Assembly (NCBI GenBank): GCA_016859345.1
Contig: CM029114.1
Span: 13,519,501 to 13,583,500 of the forward strand
Length of the DNA stretch: 64,000 nucleotides
Direction of reading: 5' to 3'
Source of the DNA: Istiophorus platypterus
Taxonomy: Eukaryota > Chordata > Actinopteri > Istiophoriformes > Istiophoridae
Shown here piece by piece: positions 13,239-26,247 of the stretch (within the stretch, counting starts at the first letter, position 1; every line of letters starts with the position of its first letter). Both the position numbers and the translations under genes were made by a program. The notes under the pieces were generated by a model. The model ran no database searches. It had not been told where the DNA came from and saw only the letters and a program-made list of their open reading frames with translations.

Positions 13239-13245
13239 TTTGTGC

Positions 13246-13318
13246 TCAGAAGGAGAAGTATTTGGTGAACCACTCCTGCTTCAGCCCCTCTGTCCCCCTC
13301 GGCTCCAGGTATGGGCCC
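13246..13318 (-). other. fam184b: Last coding exon of FAM184B
   Basis: Too short to stand out as an open frame. Acceptor ttttgtag precedes GGGCCCATAC; the encoded end is GPYLEPRGTEGLKQEW then FTKYFSF and TGA (13246-13248). The EWF.KYF.F ending is what I recall for FAM184 proteins, which fixes the 3' end of the gene. Confidence 0.85.
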
Positions 13319-16300
13319 CTACAAAACGTAAGAGACACACATTTTTAATATTGTGCTACGTTTCAGAGGAATTTTATTTTTGTTTCTTAAACTAGTAAAA
13401 AAAAAAAATAAATAAAAGAGTATAAGAGTATAAACACATACTTATTCTATTCGTGTGCTGTTTTAAAGGCAGATATAAAAAAAGAAAATGGGAAAGCTTC
13501 ACACTCATAACTCTGAACAAATACAAACCAGCAGTGGGCTGATATATGTATTGATACTAATGACAGAGAAATCAACACAAACAAATGAAGGAGAAAACAA
13601 AAGTGAGGAAATATTAACATATTAACTCCTGAGAGAGACAGTAAAAGATGTATTTAGGAGTTTTTTTAATTATAAACTATAAGTAAGATCACTGTGACAG
13701 CAGATTTTTTTTGTGGAGTTTGAGTCAGCAACGTCAGACCAGCAGCAAACGCTGTCACTACTGCTGCTACAGCAGCTGGGAAGCATTGTTTCATAATGGG
13801 CAAGTGTTGATTTAGCAGAAACAAAAACAACAGAGAATTAATCATTTTTAAGTAGTTAATCCATCCATCCATTTCCTGCAGCTTATCTGAGACAGGTCAC
13901 GGTTCAATTAATTACTGTATATCATTAGGATTTGATATTACATACTGCATGTTAGTATTCAAAAAATAATCACTAACTACAGTGGTTTTCCATCACATCT
14001 TCATTCTTCGGATGGTATAACTATGTTACAGGTATCAAGTTGTATGTTTTGGGGTATCAAAAATCCTGTTGAAGTTCAAATAAAAATGTGACATTAATTT
14101 TTAATATCTATTAAGTGACTAGGTGAAAAATAAATTTACTATATCATTTATCATTGTAGTACATAAATATAGATAGAAAAAATTTTAAAAGATCATGTGT
14201 TCCCATAAGTGTCTAACATAAAGGAAAGCCTAGATGCATAATATATATTTTTATTTATTTAATTAGTTAATTTTTTCATATGATTAGGTCTTTTTTCCTT
14301 TTTTTGGCTTTGTTATATGTGTCTTGTCATGTTTGACATTATTTTCACACAGCCACTCAAAATATTATGTAGTATTCATTTCCCTTTCTTTATTTGACCT
14401 TTATTACTGAATTGAACCTTTACTTATCTGGATATAGCTTGGTGAGAAAGGCAGTTTTCTGAAATGTCAGTCTTGAAAGGTTGAAATAAATTTCTGTGAG
14501 TCATGCATGTGCAGTTTCTTTTTAGATTTGTCAACATTACAGCCAAGATATGAAAATGTCCATACCTGATTGATTGGGCCTGCAGGTGTGCTTGGGGCTC
14601 CTGGCAGGAGGGGGACACGTATCGGATACCTGTCTGCGGTGAGGGGCAGACGGGGAGCGGGGCGGTGGGTGCTGGGGTTGGAGGGATACAGGAGGTCCGG
14701 GACCTAGTGGGGCGAGCAAGGGAGGGGGAAGAATGTTGGCTAAGGGAGAGGGAGGTGTGCTTGTGTGGAAGAGAGGAGGTGGAGTAGTGGGAGGAGGCCT
14801 GAGGGTGGGAGGTGGACTGGTGGGGGAGGGTTGAGGAGGAGTGCTGATGGACAGAGGAGGAGGAGGAAGACGATGAGGAGGAGTTGGGGAGGAAGATGCT
14901 CCTTTCATAAGTACTGGCACTGGGGATGCTGGTGACGCGAGGAGGGGACTCCAGATGCTTTCTCTGTCGGAAGAACAAAGTGTAACACAGGGGACTTTAT
15001 GTCGGTGTTACAATGCTCAAAATGCAGTTTGTCCATTCTTCAAGGTTATAATACTATTAATATATAACTAATTTAGAAAGTTAACAACTTTGTAAAAATG
15101 GATGATGTACAAAGAGTGTTTTGGTTGGGACAGAGTGGGAAAGCGAGAAAGTATCTAGTTTCAGTCATTTCATGGGATTCTCTGGCAGTTACATGGAAAC
15201 GATAACATGACAGATTATAGGAGATGTTGTATTGGGGCTCATTGAACATGGCTATTTGAAATTTTTGAGAAAACTCCAAGCTGAACCACAGCAACCACGG
15301 TGTAAAGTGTTTGAAGATTTTTTAGCGGAGAGCCATTTCAAATGCAGTCAGTAAACGTGACACAATGCATAAATACTCTGCTGAGATTTGCAGTCTCAGC
15401 TGGCCTGTGAGCACTTATCCATAACTAGCACCAAAATTAATGTCGGAACAGGGGATCCTGCACTCACTTGCTGCCTGAGATTATGATTTAGGCTGCTAAG
15501 ATGCTTTTAATTTCGAGATAAAAACTTTGATATCTGCAGATTATACAGCAGATCTGCATATGGAGTATTTCATTAAAGCTAATACACTGTAAAACTTCAC
15601 TGAACTTGTTTGTTTGTAGTAGGATCCTCCGAGTGTTTACTAGCTTCGCATCTTACTCTTCAAAAAAACCTCCACACACAAGTCTGTTTCTGGTTTTACT
15701 ATAACCAGTGCGATGGACACACAGTGGACGCAGCTTTATGACAGACTTGTGATCTGCTCGAACTTGTACATTTTACAGCCTGGCTTCAGCCCAGCCAGTC
15801 CTTTTGGCCGCAAGGAGGGTCGTTTTGATGAATGCACTACGTTCCTTAGCCGAACAGACAAACTCACCCTCAAGGTTGGCGTGACGCTCCCGGGGCGGGA
15901 CTTGCTGTCACGGAGCCTGAGGGTGCTGCCGTCCCCAGCAACAGGAGGGTGGAGCTGCAGCTGATGCCTCTCTTCCTGGAGGGAAGGAGGAGGAGGAAGG
16001 ACTTTCATTGGCCTCATTCACAGTTGGTGTTGTTGTTGTTGTCTTAAGAGTTGTACCTGGAGGGTGTACTTGTTTGCTGAGCTGCCTCATGTCACACAGA
16101 CAGACACAGCAGGAGCGGTACTCACAGAGCACACTTTTCACACTAAACAGTTCCAGCTTAATTTGGTTTGATTAATTGCATTTTATAAATTTGCACACAG
16201 AGCCATTTTACATTAACTTAGCTTACTGTAGTATTAACTGGCTCCAAGAATCACTAAAAATTACCATGTGTGGGGTGAATTTGCAACATGTTAGGAGCAC

Positions 16301-19300
16301 TAGACCATGTCATACAGTTTTCCACCTGCTCCAATTGTTTTTTCAAATATTTTTTTTTTTTTTGTGTTGTCTTTACTGGATATAGATACAGACAGAAAAC
16401 ATGGGAAGGGAGAGAGAGGGAAAGGGGGTCAAAAAGAATCCCCGGGCAGGAATCAAAGCAAGGACACAGCGGTCACATGGTAAGCATCTTAACCTGTAGG
16501 CGACCAGGACATCCCAGCTCTACATATATGAGAAACTCTAGAGGTATTCAGATTAATGGAAACATTACCCAGTTGCAGCTGAGTAGGGCTGCAACCAATG
16601 ATTATTTTCGTCATCGATTAATCTTCTGATTATTTTTTTGTTGAAATCTGTAGTCCGTGAAAAATGGATAAAAAAAAATAAAAACAACAAAGTCCAAGGT
16701 GACATATTCCAAAACCCAACGATAATCAGTTTACAATGATGAAAAACAAAGAAAAGCAGCAAAGTTTCTCATCTGAGAACCTGGAGCCACAGAATGTTTG
16801 GCATTTTTCCAAAATTCCTGCTTGAGAAACGAAGGAAAAGATTAATCAAAATAGTTGCTGATTTTTTTTCTCTCGATTAACTCGCTGATTAATCTACTAA
16901 TCGTTTCAGTTCTGCAACTGAGAAAATTAAATTTGCGAAAGGAAGACTGTTTGATATGGCAAAAAGCTGGGCAGTAAGTGGACCTGGACTAGAGGCGTTT
17001 CGCAAGAGACCTTTAAACAAAATATTTAGGCTTGAACATTATAGGAGGAGTTACAAGAGAAACATTGGATTTGGAAACCAAATCGTGAAAACGGAGACAT
17101 GAAGTGTATTTAATAGTCAGAGCCTGCAGCGTGTGTGTAGTGAGCTCTCACCACTAATCGTTTAATGAGCTGGTCTCTCTCAGTCAGTCTCTCCTGGAGT
17201 CTCCCCAGCTGCAGGTCATCACATCGTGGCTCCCTCCTCCTGCACCGCTCCTCCCGCTCACGCAGCCTGCAGTTAAATCATATGCACAAACACACACACT
17301 TTCTCATGTACCCGTACTGACGCTCCCTCAGAGTTGTAACACATTTCAACCAGCGTGCGCTCAGTTTAAACTGCGCGGTGGGTGCTGAGTTTGGACATAA
17401 CTGCCCTCTACTCACTCGTTCTCCAAGGCCACTATTCGAGCCTGCAGGTGCGTCTGGGCACTGCTGTACTCAGAGACCAAACTCTGCATCTCCCTCTTGT
17501 GCTCCCTCCTGATCTCCTCCACCTCCTCTCTCCTCTTCTCCTCCTCCTGCTCCTTCTTCTTCTCCTCATCCACCTCCTCCTCTTTTACGTCCTCCTCTTT
17601 CCTCTCTTCCCAGTGTTTCTGTGACTCCTCCAGTTTCTCCATCTCCACCCTCAGCTTCTCCACTTCCTCCTTCAGGCGTTGTGCTTCTTCTTCCAACAGG
17701 GCGTCTCTCTTCTTCCTCAATTCTGTGCTTTCCTCTTCTTTCTCTTCGGCTTCGGGATTCTTCTGTGTTGATCTGGGAAGGGACAGTAGATTTAGAAGGA
17801 TCAAAGGATAAGAGGGATGTAAATGAGCAGAATATAAAAATTGGTAGTGGGTGGTTTATTACAATACAACTATTTTGATGAACTGTAAACAGTTAAGCAT
17901 GATTACTGATAAAAATCTCCTCTGCTAATTTATCCACCTTAGTACTAGATAACATTTCAGGGTAGCATCCACTATAGAAGCTGTTTCCCGCCTGTTTCCA
18001 GTCTTTATGTTAAGCCGTGATAACAGACTGCCGTTAGTGACACGGGACTGGTATTAATCTTCATGTCTAACTCTGCAAAAAGAGAATAAGGGTATTTCCC
18101 AAAATGTCAAGCAATTCCTTTATGTAAATCCTTGCAATTTGGTAGTAGGTCATTTTTTGTAAGCATATAATCAATCATTTAAACCATGTTTTAGGCAAAA
18201 AAATGCCAGACATGCATCACTTCCAGCATATGAAATCTTACATTTTATGCCTCTCTTTGTCTTATATAATAGTACACTCTGGGTTTTGCGCTGTGGATTA
18301 GATAAAACAATCAATCTGGATACATCCTGTCTGAGAAACTGCGATGGGAATTTTTTTCTTTCCCAATTGTTCTGACATTTAATGGAGACAAAATTTTCAG
18401 CAGAATAAATGATAAATAAAACTTTAGTTGCAGCCTTACAGGATTTCAATAGAATTAAAATCTTTTTTCTCTTCACGTGCATTTATTTCTTTCCTTACTT
18501 TTCCTTTAATTGCTTCTTGAGAGTTGCATTCTCTCGCTGCAACTCCAACACGGCGCAGCGACTCTCATCCAGCTGCCGCTCAAACACCTGGTACTGGTTC
18601 TGCTGCTTCAAATCCTGCACACAAGCGCACACATATACACACAGGCATGCACAAAGTGAATACACATTGACAGTGTCCGCATTGAGCAAAAGATTCAGAA
18701 TTTAGTTTTTATATTAACTAATGTTGCAGATGCTAAAGTACTAGGTTTGGCTAATCCAAGAGCCTTGGAGGATTTTGTTCATGTGCTGGATCATGATGCC
18801 TGATATCAAATGGCTGTGATTTGATTGTGTTTGCATGTATACAGTTAGGTTCATAAATATTTGTGCAGTGACACAATCTTTGCAATTACGCCTCTAAACA
18901 CAACCACAACAGATTTGAAAATAAATGAACCAAGATGTGTGGACTTTCAGCTTTAATTCGATGTGTTTCAGAAAAATTTTAGGAATTTAGGAATTACAGC
19001 CATTTTTATACACAGTCCCTCATTTTCAGGGACTCAAAAGTAACTGGACAAACCAACTTAATTATAAATCTAAGGATTACTTTTAATAAAATCCTTTGTT
19101 GTCAATGACTGACTGAAGTCTGGTACCCATGGACATCACCAAATGCTGAATTTCTTCCTTTAAGCTTTGCCAGGCCTTTTTTTGCAGCCACCTTCAGTTA
19201 CCACTTGTTTGTGGGTCTTTCTGCCCTTGTTTTTGTCAGTAAGTAAAAAACTTGCTCGGTTGGGTTGAGGTCAGGTGACTGACTTGGCCATTGAAGAGTA

Positions 19301-22300
19301 TTCCAGTTCTTTGCCTTAAGAGGAGCATGGGTTGCTTTCACAGTGTGTTTTGGGTCATTATCCATCCTAGCACCATCCTATCAGCACCATCCTATCAGTT
19401 TTACAGCATTTGGCCCAGATGGTAGAGCCCTATACACTTCAGAATTCATCCTTCTACTTCTATCAGTAGTGATATCATCAACGAACACCAGCGACCCAGT
19501 TCCACTGGCAGCTATACATGCTCATGCCATAACACTGCCTCCACCATGTTTGACAGATGATGTGGTGGCTTTGCATGATGAGCAGTTTCTTTCCTACTCC
19601 AAACCAAGTTCATCTTGGTTTCAGATGTTGAAAGAATCTTGTTCCAGAACTGTGCAGGCTTTTTTAGATGTTTTCTGGCAGAGTCTAATGTGGCCTTTCT
19701 GTTTTTAAGCGTTATCAGTGTTTTGCACCTTGTGGTAAAGCTTCTTTATTTACATTCATGAAGCTGTCTCTTGATTGTAGACTTGGCAATGATATGCCTA
19801 CCTCCTGGAGAGTGTTCTTGAGCAGACTAGATGTCGTGAAGGATTTTACTTCACCAAAGAAAAACATTCTGCGATCATCCAATTTAGTCATCTTTCATGG
19901 TTTTCCAGGTTTTGTTCGTTTCAAACCCATTGGGGTTGTGCAGAGAGGAAAAAATTGCAAAAGTTGTGTCACGGTCCAAATATTTATGAACCTGTTCATT
20001 GGTGAACATGTACAGCATCTCTCTGTGTGCACACTCAACCCCTTGGAACTTATACCCAACACTTTGGAAATTGTAGTCACCTGTTGCAGAGCCATCATCT
20101 GTGTGTGTGCCTGTAGCTGAGCCTGTAGGTCTTCTATCTGCTGCATGTGTCTCTGGGTCATCTGCCTGCTCCACTCTGTGTGCTGCTGGGTCAACTCTGC
20201 ACGTTGCTTATCTGATATCATACACGCACACACACAAAAGCATGTACAGAAAACAAAATCAATTCTTCCCACTGTTACAGGTACCCTTCTGCTGTTGCCA
20301 TGGTGAAGTGTATCCATGGCAATAGCAACTTCACTGTTGAATTTATAATCTCCACGTGTATATCGCGGTGAGTGTGTGTGTGTGTGAGTGTGTGCAGCTG
20401 CTCGTTTGTGCACACAGCTGAGTATGTGTTAAACAGAGTGTGTCACTTGAAACAAACGTTTATGCTTATGCTTATGCGTGTTTATGTGTACGTGTGCATG
20501 TCACCTAGCTCCAGGTGGTGCATTGTTTGTAGTCTGTTCCTCTCCGACAGCAGATCTTCTTTCGCCTGTCTCTCTAACGTCTGCAGAGCCATGCCGTGAC
20601 TGTGTCTCTCCTCAGCTAAAGACTGGGTTTGGGGCTCCTCCAACACATTAACAGACATTTTGTTTTTTTTTTTTTTTGTTGTTTTTTTTAATTAAATAAA
20701 AGCTACATTCTTTAAGCTCACAAAAAGCTGTCTTCACTCTAATATTTTTGCAAGACACGCACATATACTGTGCCTAGTTGTGCATATGTTATATGGATAA
20801 ATTCAGACACTAATAGAATAACATTATGGCGCCTCTCCCCTCCGAGCTCTCCAGTGCTATCATCAAAGCTACTAAATTATTCATCACAGAAAAAACTATG
20901 AAAGAGAGCACAAATGATGTGAAAATGTGTGTGCATCTCGTTTACCTGTAGCAGTTCCCTCAGCTTTTTGTTTATCTCCTTGGTGTCTTGGACCTCCTTC
21001 CTCAGCCTGTCAATTTCTGGGTTGCCGTGGCAATCATCTCCCTGGCCCGCCTTCTTTTGCTCCAACTGCATTAGCAAGAAATTGTGGGCGTGGGATTTAA
21101 AGGCTCTGTGCGGTGTCAGAATAATCCCAAGATGATGAATTTGCTGCAGCTATTTAATTGAGTGTGAGACGTCACTATTGTTTTGGAATTTGCCCACTCC
21201 AACAGCTTTCTTTAAATAAAGAAAGCAAAGACATTGTGCACTCAAAACTGGTTAATGGGACTAATTAAAAGAGGACTCCTGCAATTTAGTATTTCCCTTC
21301 CATAAAGTTGGAGGACACACAAGAGACTTATGTCTGTCTGTTAAAAATGTATAGTGTCCAAACCAGAGCCATGACATCAAGGTGACATCATCAGGTTTGT
21401 GTTGTCAGACTTGTCAAAGCCTCTCCAGGACCACAGGTGACATCGTACAACAGTTTTCACAAACTGAGAAGAATTTATCATGATGTTGAAAAGTTGATGT
21501 GTAAGATTGGTGGAGTTTGACCATCACTTATGACACGTCAGGCATAACCCTTCATTTCTTTTAGTCATTTTTCAAGCGAAAGGGGCAAATATTTGCTTGT
21601 CCAGCTTCTCAAAAAATAAATTTGGCAGCTTTCTCTGTCACAAAGTATATGATGGTCAGCTGAATGGCTTTAGGTATTGGACTGTTATTTGGACAAAACA
21701 AAACATTTTTAAGACTTCAATTTGGGTATTACTTGACAATTTTCTGATGTTTTTCAGAAAAAAACAGAATAATCAAGAAAATAATCTTCAAATCAACTAA
21801 TAATTAAAACAATCAGTGGCTGCATTCTACAACTAACCAATGAGGTAAGCTACATCAAATGGGTAGTTGAGTCTATTAAGGTGGGTAACTTTTTTGTCAG
21901 TTGGTTTTAAATGGTGGATCTCGAAGCCAGTCTTAAAATATGACAGTCATGCTGGTTTCCTCTACTATCTAGGAGCTAACCGAATGAACCTTGACTGTGT
22001 GATTCAGTCCCTACTTAGACTAGCTTTTTTCTAGACCTCAGGATCACTGCAGAGATCTCAAGAGTTTTTCAGCAAATACAACTGAGTGAAAACAAAATAG
22101 AAGATGAGGCCGGTTATCAAGCTGTAATTCCATTTCTAAATAGAGTAAAGAGAGGATACATCATGGCGCAAAGTACTGAGGCCAGGAAGCATAGATGGAT
22201 TTGTATCATTTAGTTTATAAAGACGACTCACCTCGGTCAGTTGACTCTGCAGCTCAGATATCTGGGTCTGCAGCTCCTGCTCTTGGCTTTGCCATCTCTG

Positions 22301-25300
22301 TTCGCTCTCAGCAACAGCGGCGTTCATCTCTATCCTGAACTCTGCTCTGAGACGATCCTCACACTCTGCCCTGCAGGCATTCATCACAACAAGATGGGAG
22401 GCAGAATTAACCCAAGTGCAAAACTGCTATCTATTTCCTCCTTATACACTGCACTGTTTGGCTAAGCTTGAGAATCATAGTCTTTTTTAGAGTATCTTGT
22501 TCCCTTTTGCTTGTACCTCACTTTAAGAGGATTATTTTTTATATGATGTTTTATGTCTACTAGATAGCCTGTGTATGGTAGTAACCTGATTATTTCTCTC
22601 TTTTCTTAATAATTTGATTTAATAAATGTCCATTTAAGTGCAAAACCTGGTGTGCTTTGTCATATTAAAGGATTAAGAGTCCCCCCGGTTGTATTTTTGG
22701 AGAAGAACGCTCATATACCCTTAGCTGGATATCTAACAGCTTTCATACATATGTGCCTTTTCATGGAAAATACCCCCAAAACAAGGAAGTCACGTCAGGT
22801 TGGAAGCTACTGAATTTTGAAAAAATGCATTATTGTTGTCTATTGGACAATATCGATGTCATACCTTTCTTAGGGGGAGAAAACTGCATGTGAACTGGTA
22901 AATTCACATGCAGTAACTTAAAACACTTTAATTAAAAGTAATTAGGTGTTTCCATTGAGTGTACAAACTAAGCAGAGTCAGAATGAAAAGAAGCCGCTAG
23001 ATACTGTATTTAGAATCACGAAATGATCTTCTGAAAACCATCAAGGTTTTCCAGATAAATAAAGATATTTATTTGGATTCTGATACCAATTTAATTTTTA
23101 TTTATATACTGATGTGGTTTAATGGTTCATGTCCCGTCTTATTGCTGCAGTTAATTTCTTGATTTGGCACATCACACCAAACATTACAATAAAGCTCATT
23201 CAAATTAAACCGAATTTAAGCAAAGCAAGGAAAAAAGATGCTGTAGGTTGTTCTGAGCCACAATCTGAACGATTTGCTTTTCGACCTTGATCTTCTCCAG
23301 TGATCATTGAAGAAGAGGGCAGGAGGAGATCACAAGAGGAGTCAAGGCTTTGTAATGGGAGCCTGAGCGGTTCTGGCAGGTCTGTGTTAATTCTGCTACC
23401 TGATCCGGTCCTCGGTGTGCCGCTGGCTCTGCTCTAGAAGACTCCTCTCCGTGTTCAGTCGGCTCTGTTCCAGGACTTTCTCCTCCAGCCGGTGTTTGTC
23501 AGCTCTCAGGGACACTATCTCTCTCTGCTGTCTGTCCCGCTGCCTCTCCGCCTCTTCCTGAACTCGAGCCAGTCGACTGCGAGTCTGACGAAGCTCTTCC
23601 TCCAGATGGGAGCAGTGTGGTCCACAGGAGGGTGCAACCTCAGTTGCAACCTTCTCTTTCCTTTCTTGTTGTTGGATCACTGACTCAAGCCGACAGATCT
23701 GAGAACAAAGGAACATTTCTCTCACTCCACTTATTACAAGCTGATAGAGCAAATATCTCTATCTGATATTATTTTAGCTGATAAAAACACAATTCAACCT
23801 CTGACCTCATTGGTGGCATCTTTAAGTTTTGTCCTCAGCTCCTCTCTTTCCTTCTCCAGCCTGCTGCGTAGCTCCTCACCGGTCCTCCTCTCCTCCTCCA
23901 AACGTGCACATACCTTCCAAGAATATTCATCCTCATCAAAACCATTACATTACATTAACAACTGATCCACTTTTTAGCACTTTAACCCAACCATACTATC
24001 ATCTCCTTATTACTAAGCCTAATTAATAATTAGACAAGATGAAGTGCACATTATAAAAAAGGCTCAAGGGGCATGCAATTATGTGATAAAAATCTCTTTA
24101 TTTCTACTTTTACACTGTGAGCAAAAAATATTCATTAATCATGCTCTTTTAGACCACTGGTTTCCACCCTGGGGATGAAGAAACCCCTAAAGGGGTCACA
24201 AGAAGATTAACTTGATGGCAGATCAGACAAAAAACATTGATGTTCCACAGTTTTTTTCATACAATTATTGTTGAGAATGTTATATTTTTTGGTCTCACTT
24301 ATTACTTTATGATATCACCTCTAAGGCCTCTAAAACATTCAAATAAAACAGAGGGAAAAAAATTACTTTTTGCTTGTCATGGTTATGAACCTCAGACATT
24401 TCTTTTTCTCATAGCAGTTCACCCCTGTATCTAAAATAATTACATTCAAAGTCTGGGTGAAAGTGAAACTAAAATAATTAAGCTTGTATGAGCTGGCTGC
24501 CAGAGCTGAACAGCAGGCTATTTTTAAAATTCTGATACAAAAGGATATTACGGCAACTGTCCTCTTTTGCTACATAGCCTGTCCTCTCAATACACCATCA
24601 GTCCAAAGAGAAGTCCAAAAATAAGAAAGGGGAAAAAATCTCTTCAGGTTGAGGTCTCAAAATACTAATACTAATATACAGTATATGGCAGTCTTGGTTT
24701 AGGAATATAGTAGTTAAGCATACACGATCAGTAATCACTTTCATAGAAATGAAGGTTTTAGAATCGTCAGGTTATAGCTATAACATGTCAAAGCATTCTC
24801 CTGTTTTTTCTCAATAACCTAGTTTCTGCTGGTGATCTGGATTCTTGTGTGCATGCAAACATAACAGATGCTACAGATGTCGGCCTGGCAGATGTGCATT
24901 TCTGATCTGTGCCTCAAAGTGACCATTTCTAGGAGTGGTTACTGTTGTCTAGTGATGGTTATTGTCGTCTCTGAGTGGTTACTGTTGTCTAGTGATTGTT
25001 ATTGTCGTCTCTGAGTGGTTACTGTTGTCTAGTAGTGGTGGACAGAACCTGACCTCTTGGTTTGTCTTCTTCTCTGAGCTCAGGACTTCTTGGACACTGT
25101 GTAGTTCGGCTGCGTGTCTCCTCATCACCTCCTCTATCGCCTTCCGCACCTGCTCCTTTAGCCGCTTTCTGTCTTCCTCAGCTTTCTCCACCAACCTCTT
25201 CTTCTCCTCCTCCAGCCTCTGCTGCACATTGGCTCTCTCTGCCTCGACCTGCTCAATGCTCTTGTCCAGCTGGGAACGAACACGTACTCTCTCGACTTCC

Positions 25301-25891
25301 AGTTCTTTGCGCAGCCAGTCCACCTCTTCCTCCTTTTCCCTACGCAGACGCTCTTTGACCTCTTCCACTTCTTTGTGCAGCTCTTCCTTCTCGTCCTCTC
25401 TCTCCCTGCGCAGTCTGTTCCTATCCTTCTCCAGCTGATCCTTTTCATGCTCCCTCTCCTTCTGGAGGTTTTCTCTTTCTTTATTTATCTCCTTCTGCAT
25501 TTTGTCCCTCTCATCATCTGCATGTTTCTGGATGCGACGCAGCTCCTCTGTCTGGGCCCTCACCATTTCAGAACGCAAACTAGACAGGGCCTCAGCATGC
25601 TATAGACACACACAACATACAGTGGCCACTTCATTAGGTACAATGGTATGATCTGATGCAGCTCAACATAACAGATCAGTTGTACTGCACTACATCATAT
25701 TGAGAGGTGATACCGACTTTTTTTCTTTATATTCACATACATGAGAACGGTAGAATATTAGAAACACATAATGCAATCCAGTACAACAGTACAACACTAT
25801 CACTATGACTACAATGCACACACACATACATACATATATACACATACACACACACACACTCATATCTTATATCTATCTATCTATTTATCTA

Positions 25892-25943
<52 letters not shown>

Positions 25944-26203
25944 TAGATAGATAGATAGATAGAGATACAGATATATATAGATAGATAGATATAATTGTAC
26001 TTTATTCATTTTGTGCATGTCCGTGTGTGTGTTACCTGGCGTATCTGCCGGGCGTGGTCACTATTTCTGCCGCTGCTCTGTAGCTCCAGCTCTCTGTTCC
26101 TGCTCTGCAGACGGCTCACCTGGCTCCTCAGTTCCTCCACCTCAGTGCACACACACACCTCGCAGCCTCCACGGTTCAGCAGCTCCTCTAACACACACAC
26201 ACA

Positions 26204-26247
<44 letters not shown>

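Larger units (their letters stand above)
10957..13245. other. Shared 3' region of haspin (+) and FAM184B (-)
   Basis: Contains the haspin 3' UTR to about 11410 and the FAM184B 3' UTR from 13245 down to about 12620; the two genes converge here. An AT-rich stretch of about 1.2 kb lies between the two polyadenylation sites. A fragment at about 12186-12235 (ccatccatcaactttctgctgc) is a dispersed fish-repeat tail; a related fragment lies at 13858-13895. I see no further gene. Confidence 0.7.

Noticed and set aside
13030..13395. Long Val-Cys / Thr-His open frames on both strands
   Set aside because: They are translations of (GT)n/(CA)n microsatellites; similar cases occur at 7663-7934, 26006-26331, 31342-31545 and 34116-34504.
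17497..17811. Ser-rich plus-strand frame, and similar Leu/Ser-rich frames at 24962-25438 and 27418-27945
   Set aside because: They are the complement of Glu/Lys-rich coiled-coil exons of FAM184B, which have proper splice sites and continuous phase.
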